This document shows positions 30,578 to 35,456 of a stretch of DNA of 35,456 nucleotides, in pieces. Made by a program: the position numbers and the translations under genes. The stretch comes from G025836975 sp049646585 (GTDB taxonomy: Bacteria > Pseudomonadota > Gammaproteobacteria > Burkholderiales > Burkholderiaceae_B). Below the pieces are notes generated by a model. It was not told the DNA's origin. It searched no databases and was given only the letters and a program-made list of their open reading frames with translations. The stretch's first letter is position 1; the number at the start of each line of letters is the position of its first letter. Location: positions 1-35,456 of the forward strand of contig JBARWC010000208.1 of assembly GCA_049646585.1 (NCBI GenBank). Reading direction: 5' to 3'.

Positions 30578-30597
30578 GGGGCTTCGGCCCCTTTTTT
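30578..30597 (+). terminator. Intrinsic terminator after radC
   Basis: GGGGC-TTCG-GCCCC followed by six T residues starts five bases after the radC stop. The TTCG tetraloop and T run make this a textbook Rho-independent terminator. It separates radC from the convergent arsH. Confidence 0.92.
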
Positions 30598-30612
30598 CTG
30601 CGCCCGGCGGAA

Positions 30613-31335
30613 TCAGATCGTGGCCTGCTGAACGCGCCGACTCAAGCTTTCGGCGTTTTCCTTGCGCTCGCTGTAGCGATCCACAAGGTATGGCGCCACG
30701 TCGCGCGTGAGCAGCGTGAACTTCATCAGTTCTTCCATCACGTCCACGATGCGGTCATAGTAGGCCGAGGGCTTCATACGCCCGGCGTCGTCGAACTCCT
30801 GGTACGCCTTGGCGACCGAGGATTGGTTGGGGATGGCCAGCATGCGCATCCAGCGGCCCAGCACGCGCATCTGGTTGACCGCATTGAAGGATTGCGAGCC
30901 GCCCGAAACCTGCATCACGGCCAGCGTCTTGCCCTGAGTCGGGCGCACCGCGCCGGACGATAGCGGAATCCAGTCGATCTGCGTCTTCATCAGGCCGCTC
31001 ATTGCGCCGTGGCGTTCCGGGGAACACCACACCATGCCTTCGGCCCATTGCGCCAGTTCACGCAGTTCCTTGACTTTCGGATGGTCTTCGCTGGCATCGT
31101 CCACCAGCGGCAGACCCGACGGGTGGAAGAACCGCGTTTCGCCGCCGAGCGCTCGCAGAATGCGCGCCGCTTCTTCAGCGGCAAGGCGGCTGTACGAGCG
31201 TTCGCGCAGCGAGCCGTAGAGCAGCAGAAAGCGAGGTGCGTGCGTGGCGCGCTCGGGCGTCAGCAGCCAATCCCTATCCGGTTGCTGGAACGGCGTGGCA
31301 TCGAGATTCGGCAGGTCGATACGGGAATCAGGCAC
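30613..31335 (-). CDS. arsH: Organoarsenical-oxidising NADPH-dependent FMN reductase ArsH
   Basis: ArsH is a flavodoxin-like NADPH:FMN oxidoreductase linked to resistance against trivalent arsenicals, especially methylated forms. The FMN phosphate loop LLLYGSLRERSYSRLAAEEA and the second flavin-contact segment MVWCSPERHGAMSGLMKTQI are present, with GKTLAVMQVSGGSQS further on. I chose the GTG at 31335 (start as MPDSRIDLPNLD, the usual ArsH beginning), which overlaps the arsC stop by 8 bases and has GGGGG upstream. The frame is open further to 31368. The length of 240 aa is normal. It is the last gene of the ars operon. Confidence 0.93.
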   Translation of the reverse strand: MPDSRIDLPNLDATPFQQPDRDWLLTPERATHAPRFLLLYGSLRERSYSRLAAEEAARILRALGGETRFFHPSGLPLVDDASEDHPKVKELRELAQWAEGMVWCSPERHGAMSGLMKTQIDWIPLSSGAVRPTQGKTLAVMQVSGGSQSFNAVNQMRVLGRWMRMLAIPNQSSVAKAYQEFDDAGRMKPSAYYDRIVDVMEELMKFTLLTRDVAPYLVDRYSERKENAESLSRRVQQATI

Positions 31336-31747
31336 GCTGCCCCCGTTCGTCCACCACCGGCTCGCCATCTTCCTTGGTGAATGCGCTACGCTGCGGATTC
31401 GACAGAATGTCCAGCACGGTTTCCGAGGGGCGGCACAGCTTCGTGCCGAGCGGCGTGACCACGATGGGCCGGTTCATCAGGATGGGATGTTGCCCGATGA
31501 AATCGAGCAACCGGTCATCCGTCCATTTCGGATCGGCCAGACCCAGCTCCGCGTAGGGCGTGCCTTTCTCGCGCAGCACGCCGCGCACGCTCAGGCCGGC
31601 GTCGGCCAGCAGCTTGACCAGCGTTTCGCGTGAAGGCGGCGTCTTGAGATATTCAATGACCGTGGGTTCCTCGCCGCTGTTGCGGATCAAGGCCAGCACG
31701 TTGCGCGACGTGCCGCAATTCGGGTTGTGGTAGATCGTGATGCTCAT
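31328..31747 (-). CDS. arsC: Arsenate reductase, glutaredoxin-dependent type
   Basis: This enzyme reduces arsenate to arsenite for export, using glutaredoxin and glutathione. The 139-aa protein has the family N-terminus ITIYHNPNCGTSRNVLALIR with catalytic Cys11 in CGTS, the conserved ILMNRPIVV (Arg in RPIVV binds arsenate) and TKLCRPSETVLDIL near the end. These match the E. coli R773-type ArsC (Spx/ArsC fold). It begins 9 bases after the acr3 stop and overlaps arsH. The operon therefore carries two arsenate reductases of unrelated folds, this one and the phosphatase-type enzyme at 32841. Confidence 0.95.
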   Translation of the reverse strand: MSITIYHNPNCGTSRNVLALIRNSGEEPTVIEYLKTPPSRETLVKLLADAGLSVRGVLREKGTPYAELGLADPKWTDDRLLDFIGQHPILMNRPIVVTPLGTKLCRPSETVLDILSNPQRSAFTKEDGEPVVDERGQRA

Positions 31748-31756
31748 GGGGTTCTC

Positions 31757-32833
31757 TCAGGTTGTAACGCCGCCGCGTTCGTACCAGCCGCGCGAGCGGT
31801 TGACGATGCGCACCACCAGCAGCATGACCGGCACTTCGATCAACACGCCGACCACGGTGGCCAGCGCCGCGCCAGAATGAAAGCCGAACAGGCTGATGGC
31901 CGCGGCCACGGACAGTTCGAAGAAGTTGCTCGCCCCGATCAGCGCCGACGGGCACGCGATAGCATGCTTTTCTCCGGCCTGCCGGTTGAGCCAGTAGGCC
32001 AAACCGGAATTGAAGAACACTTGGATCAGAATCGGCACCGCCAGCATGGCGATCACCAGTGGCTGCCGGATGATGGCCTCGCCTTGGAAGGCGAACAGCA
32101 GCACCAGCGTCAGCAATAGTGCGGCAATCGACAGTGGGCCGATGCGCTCCTGCGCGCGGTCGAATGCGGCCTGGCCCTGGCGCAGCAGCGCCCGGCGCCA
32201 GAGCTGTGCGACGATGACCGGGATGACGATGTAGAGCGCTACCGAAGTCAGCAGCGTCGCCCATGGCACCGTGATCGCCGACAGGCCCAGCAGCAGGCCG
32301 ACGATGGGCGCGAAGGCGAACACCATGATGGTGTCGTTCAAGGCCACCTGCGACAGCGTGAAAACCGGATCGCCGCCGGTTAGCCGGCTCCACACGAACA
32401 CCATCGCCGTGCAGGGCGCGGCGGCCAGCAGGATCAGGCCCGCCACGTAGCTGTCCAGTTGTTCGGCGGGAAGCCATTGCGCGAAGACGTGGCGAATGAA
32501 GATCCACGCCAGCAGCGCCATCGAGAACGGCTTGACTGCCCAGTTGACGAACAAGGTGACGCCGATGCCGCGCCAGTGTTGCTTGACCTGGCCGAGCGCG
32601 CCGAAGTCCACCTTGAGCAGCATCGGCACGATCATCACCCAGATCAGCACGCCGACCGGCAGATTGACCTGGGCAATTTCCATGCGGCCGATGGTTTGAA
32701 ACACGCCGGGGGCGATCTGGCCAAGCGCGATGCCGGCGACGATGCACAGCAGTACCCACACGGTCAGGTAACGCTCGAATACGCTCATGGCGGTGGCCGC
32801 CGGCGCGCGGCCGACGGCGGTGCTGGCGGTCAT
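31757..32833 (-). CDS. acr3: Arsenite efflux transporter ACR3
   Basis: This is an integral membrane carrier that exports As(III) (and often Sb(III)) driven by the membrane potential. The ATG at 32833 gives 358 aa with about ten hydrophobic segments. Family landmarks are the conserved Cys in LAAAPCTAMVFVWS (fourth helix region), LNDTIMVFAFAPI, and SNFFELSVAAAISLFG with the essential Glu. The start MTASTAVGRAPAATAMSVFE has a loose cytoplasmic tail; MSVFERYLTVW could be an alternative start. It is of the ACR3 (BART superfamily) type and not the ArsB type. It sits 7 bases after the upstream arsC stop in a tight operon. Confidence 0.96.
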   Translation of the reverse strand: MTASTAVGRAPAATAMSVFERYLTVWVLLCIVAGIALGQIAPGVFQTIGRMEIAQVNLPVGVLIWVMIVPMLLKVDFGALGQVKQHWRGIGVTLFVNWAVKPFSMALLAWIFIRHVFAQWLPAEQLDSYVAGLILLAAAPCTAMVFVWSRLTGGDPVFTLSQVALNDTIMVFAFAPIVGLLLGLSAITVPWATLLTSVALYIVIPVIVAQLWRRALLRQGQAAFDRAQERIGPLSIAALLLTLVLLFAFQGEAIIRQPLVIAMLAVPILIQVFFNSGLAYWLNRQAGEKHAIACPSALIGASNFFELSVAAAISLFGFHSGAALATVVGVLIEVPVMLLVVRIVNRSRGWYERGGVTT

Positions 32834-32840
32834 GGCAGCC

Positions 32841-33338
32841 TCACTTACGGCCGATGTCGTGCAGCTCGCGCTGCAAGGACATGGCATCGAGGCGCTGGAG
32901 CGGCAGCGACAGGAACAGCTCGATGCGTCGGTGCAGCGTAATGGCCGCGTCCATGAACGCCTTGCGCTGCTGTTCCTCGGTGCCTTCGACGGCGGCCGGG
33001 TCAGGCACGCCCCAATGCGCCGAGACAGGCTTGCCCGGCCACAGCGGGCAAGCCTCGCCGGCAGCGGTGTCGCAGACGGTGAAAATGAAATCGAACACCG
33101 GCGCGCTGGGCGCCACGAACTCGTCCCAGCTTTTGCTGCGGTATCCGGTCGCGGGCAGGCGCAAACGTTCCAACGTGGCAAGCGCCAGCGGGTGTACTTC
33201 GCCTTTTGGATGGCTGCCAGCCGAGAAGGCGCGCAAGCGCCCCTTGCCCAGATCGTTGAGCAAGCCTTCGGCAAGGATGGAACGGGCCGAATTGCCCGTA
33301 CAAATGAACAGTGCGTTGTAAGTGGTGTCGGTGGCCAT
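32841..33338 (-). CDS. arsC: Arsenate reductase, low-molecular-weight phosphatase type
   Basis: This is an LMW protein tyrosine phosphatase-fold arsenate reductase. The catalytic P-loop LFICTGNSARSILAE carries Cys13 and Arg19 of CX5R. An Asp in the VPDPAAVEG loop is the likely general acid, as in the family. SAGSHPKGEVHPLA and FDFIFTVCDTAAGEACPLWP are further signatures and contain additional Cys residues for the thiol relay. I chose the ATG at 33338, just 4 bases after the arsR stop, giving 165 aa; a TTG 7 codons earlier is possible. It is the second gene of the operon after arsR. Confidence 0.94.
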   Translation of the reverse strand: MATDTTYNALFICTGNSARSILAEGLLNDLGKGRLRAFSAGSHPKGEVHPLALATLERLRLPATGYRSKSWDEFVAPSAPVFDFIFTVCDTAAGEACPLWPGKPVSAHWGVPDPAAVEGTEEQQRKAFMDAAITLHRRIELFLSLPLQRLDAMSLQRELHDIGRK

Positions 33339-33342
33339 GGCG

Positions 33343-33666
33343 TCAGCAGTCGCAGTCAAGGGAGTTGGAAACCTCGCAGACGCCGCCTTGGCAGCAGTGC
33401 TCGGTCAGGTAGCCGATCAGGCCGTTCATGTGGCGAAACTCGGCGCGGTAGATCAGGTTGCGGCCCTGCTGCTCGATGCTGACGAGGCCAGCGTGGGCCA
33501 GTTCCTTCAAGTGGAAGGACAAGGTATTGCGAGCCACGCCGAGCTGGTCGGCGAGGACGCTGGGCGTAAGTCCTTCCGGCCCGGCGATGATCAGGGCGCG
33601 GAATACGCGCAGGCGTTGCGTGTGGGCCAGCGCACTCAGAGCGGAAATGACTTGATCTTCGTTCAT
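33343..33666 (-). CDS. arsR: Arsenic-responsive repressor ArsR (ArsR/SmtB family)
   Basis: ArsR represses the operon in the absence of As(III). The 107-aa protein from the ATG at 33666 (MNEDQVISALSALAH) is a winged helix with recognition part LADQLGVARNTLSFHLKELA. The classical CVC metal motif in the recognition helix is missing. Instead Cys91, Cys92 and Cys97 (EHCCQGGVCE) plus Cys105 and Cys107 lie at the C-terminus, which resembles the CC-x-C As(III) site of the Acidithiobacillus type ArsR. This is a known alternative evolution of the sensor. The gene heads arsR-arsC-acr3-arsC-arsH with its own promoter directly upstream. Confidence 0.95.
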   Translation of the reverse strand: MNEDQVISALSALAHTQRLRVFRALIIAGPEGLTPSVLADQLGVARNTLSFHLKELAHAGLVSIEQQGRNLIYRAEFRHMNGLIGYLTEHCCQGGVCEVSNSLDCDC

Positions 33667-33672
33667 AGTTCG

Positions 33673-33702
33673 ATGATACAACATTTATTGAATTATTTGC
33701 AA
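33673..33702 (-). promoter_or_regulatory. Probable ars operon promoter
   Basis: On the minus strand TTGCAA (complement of 33697-33702) and TATCAT (complement of 33673-33678) are spaced by 18 bases in an AT-rich stretch immediately before arsR. The region also contains TTC...GAA flanks around the -10 that could belong to an ArsR operator. The -10 lies only 6 bases from the ATG, so the transcript would have almost no leader, unless another promoter is used. Confidence 0.45.
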
Positions 33703-33723
33703 AGAGTAGAGCGAAACAGCATT

Positions 33724-33845
33724 GCGTCCCGGCGTGCCGTCGTCGGGTTCGCGGGCTGCGCCCCGCGCGTCGTGTCGAATCGCGGCTATCCGGCTTTGGC
33801 CCCTCTGACGCCTTCGGCCCCTGACGGACCTGCGCGGGGCGCCTG
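33724..33845. repeat. Direct repeat copy B flanking the radC-ars block
   Basis: GCGTCCCGGCGTGCCGTCGT and its continuation match copy A at 29739-29858 in the same orientation, with scattered transitions. The copy sits between the ars promoter and the end of the AAA ATPase relic. GC content is high here and drops sharply beyond 33850, marking a junction between modules. Confidence 0.75.
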
Positions 33846-33876
33846 CCTCTTCGTGCCTTCGTTCTGATGTCAATGC

Positions 33877-35352
33877 TCAAGCAGTCACGACTTGAATCAT
33901 TTCGTCGTAATGCTTCTTGTCCACTTCTTCAAGCCACTGAAAGATGTGCCCGATGACGCTATGGCTTTCGCCAGCCAAGTTTTCTGCCGACTCCTCGGTT
34001 ATTTCAATTACATCGCTATGCGAATATTTGTTGATAAAACGGTATATTTTCTCCTTGAGTTCCGGCGTCGTAATAACACAGTCTTTCAGGCCAACATCCA
34101 TCAATTGACTGATATCGCTTCTCCGCTTTGGATACTTGAAGGTAAAGAACGATTCAACGAGCTTGCGAGCGAGGTTCGCAGTCAAAAAGGCTTCGTCTCT
34201 ATTAAGAGTCGTATGTGTCCTGTATTCGTAGAGCTTTTTGAAGATGTAGTGATACTCAGAACCGTAATTTTTCAGAGAGTCATCGGCGTCAACGAGCAAC
34301 GAATGACGGGGTGAGCCAGGCGGCGCATCCAGTCGATAGAAGAGGCAATTCTCCGGTTTTCCTTTGGCAATCCTGTTCCTGTTCGTTCCAGTAAACCAGT
34401 CTCTCACTAGCTTGAAGTAGGTGAAGTTGTGAGTCAGCACAAAAAGTTGCTTGGCTTCAGTGCATTGAGTTCTCAGGAACGAATAGGCATGAAACAAGTG
34501 ATTTGAGTCAAAGCTTGAGACGGGATCATCAACGACGACAATCGTGTCCTTGATGTTATTTCCGTTTTCCTTGAGCTTCGTGATGAAGTAGACAAATGCA
34601 ATCGCAGTCTTCTCACCTTCGCTCAAATTCCCATCATGCTCACCCACCCCGTTTCTAATGATCTCATAGCCTTTCTTCTTCTGATTAAAGCTCAGGCAAA
34701 GCTCAGAGCGACCGATGAAGCGATGCAAGGTGTCATTGAACTCCTTCGCCCCAACCGTCTCATTTGAGAGCTGCGCCTCTATTGCCCCGACCTCTTGGCC
34801 AAGTTTTTCAATTTCCTTGTGGTCATTCTTTGCTTCAGCATCAAGGTCATTGCACTTCTTCTCACTTCCAGCATAGTCAAATTCTTGCACCTCAGCCGCA
34901 GCAAAGTGAAGTTCCAATGCCACCTTGCTTTTTGAGGTTTCAGATTTGAAATTTGAAGTCTTATTGTTGTGTTTTCCGACGAGCGCAATGATCGAATTCA
35001 GGATCTCATTGAAATTCGTGACATCCTCTTCAACCACATCCGAGATCTGAATGTCTGTCTTTGCAGGGTCTGTAATTTTGGCTTTCAGAGCTTCCCGCCA
35101 TCCTTCTATTTGCTGGTTGATCTTCTCAGCCGCAAATGTGTATTCCTTCTGAAGCTTCTCTGCGTCAGCCGATAGCTCCTTATAAAACTCCGTCGCTGCG
35201 GGTAACTGATTGGCTGGAGCGCCTTGAGATTCAATCCAAGTCGCAGCGCTCTGAAGCCGATTTTGAAAATCGGTGAACTCTTTGCTGAAGTGGGCGGCAA
35301 GTGCTTCGGCACGAAGCTGGGTGAACGGCGGTAAGCGTACGCCCAGTACCGT
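33877..35352 (-). pseudogene. 5'-truncated AAA_13-type ATPase, possibly RloC/PrrC-like
   Basis: The frame is open from a stop at 35353-35355 to 33877, but no Walker A is present and the only in-frame starts are internal (for example GTG at 35037). The N-terminal third expected in this family is missing. Present are a coiled-coil-like middle, the ABC signature NLSEGEK, Walker B IVVVDDPVSSFDSNH and the switch LFVLTHNF. The C-terminal part has ARKLVESFFTFKYP and FINKYSHSD, giving an R-x3-E...H arrangement (codons at 34167-34153 and 34020-34018) like the triad of PrrC/RloC anticodon nucleases. An ATG at 35392 opens another frame that would join with a one-base shift, yet still without Walker A. 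GC is clearly lower than in the neighbours. It is probably a relic of a defence-type gene. Confidence 0.7.
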
Positions 35353-35385
35353 CTAGCGCTCTCGTGTAAATCTCATCAAGATAAG

Positions 35386-35411
35386 TGTCCATTAATTTTG
35401 GTAAATGGACA
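35386..35411. promoter_or_regulatory. Inverted repeat TGTCCATT/AATGGACA at the window edge
   Basis: Perfect 8-bp arms (35386-35393 and 35404-35411) surround a 10-base centre. It lies just before an ATG on the plus strand and just beyond the truncated ATPase frame. It may be an operator, or lie at a mobile element end that caused the truncation. The window ends too soon to tell. Confidence 0.35.
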
Positions 35412-35419
35412 TTTGTTTA

Positions 35420-35456
35420 ATGAGCGAATCCTCTACTTCTCTTGCGCCTGTTCCGG
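35420..35456 (+). CDS. Start of an unidentified gene, cut by the window end
   Basis: An ATG at 35420 opens a plus-strand frame reading MSESSTSLAPVP up to the window edge. Only 12 codons are visible. No clear ribosome binding site precedes it, but the inverted repeat ends 8 bases upstream. The product cannot be identified. Its orientation away from the truncated ATPase would fit a transposase or other gene of an inserted element, which is speculation. Confidence 0.3.
   Translation, partial: MSESSTSLAPVP

Noticed and set aside
1..35456. CRISPR array or cas genes
   Set aside because: No regularly spaced repeats of about 25-40 bases were seen and no Cas-like protein is encoded. The direct repeats found are pairs or short motifs.

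Overview
This window looks like a chromosome segment of a GC-rich betaproteobacterium of the Burkholderiales, most likely Alcaligenaceae (Bordetella/Achromobacter/Pusillimonas relatives). The signs are the dapA-bamC pair, an NADPH-type cysJ-cysI-cysG run, the roxA-mutS pair and generally high GC. The genus is not resolved from sequence alone. About 14 kb of ordinary core chromosome (13566-27734) is flanked by two unrelated mobile elements, each with its own tyrosine recombinase.

Region 1 (148-13613) is a complete integrated island of about 13.4 kb in tRNA-His(GUG). A perfect 48-bp copy of the tRNA 3' part (148-195) marks the far end, and the intact tRNA (13566-13642) marks the integrase end. 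The left half, on the minus strand, carries a DUF6573-like protein, a 48-aa ORF, a type III restriction-modification pair (mod, res) and a small GNAT-like protein. A hairpin-dense spacer of about 0.9 kb (6764-7658) holds a candidate transfer or replication origin. The right half, on the plus strand, carries a replication-relaxation-type protein, two unrecognised proteins, a family A DNA polymerase with a 3'-5' exonuclease domain, a winged-helix-like protein, an AlpA-like regulator and the integrase. No relaxase or helicase is visible, so the island looks like a non-autonomous (mobilizable) element that brings its own replicative polymerase and a defence system. This polymerase module is the most unusual part of the window.

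Region 2 (13643-27734) is core. It holds a small secreted protein, a YpfJ-like zinc metallopeptidase, a YciO-type Sua5 protein, an M50 site-2 protease, dapA-bamC, the sulfite reduction operon cysJ-cysI-cysG (minus), and mutS-roxA (minus, overlapping by ATGA).

Region 3 (27755-35456) is a second element, abutting the 5' end of mutS and only partly in the window. It starts with integrase, an XRE-like regulator and an excisionase-like protein. A non-coding stretch with a 19-bp palindrome and tandem hairpins leads into a RadC-like JAMM protein, followed by a five-gene arsenic operon (arsR, LMW-PTPase arsC, acr3, Grx-type arsC, arsH). The radC-ars block is bracketed by two diverged direct repeats of about 120 bp. 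Beyond it lies a low-GC, 5'-truncated AAA_13 ATPase, perhaps a relic of an anticodon-nuclease-like defence gene, and the start of another gene at the window edge.
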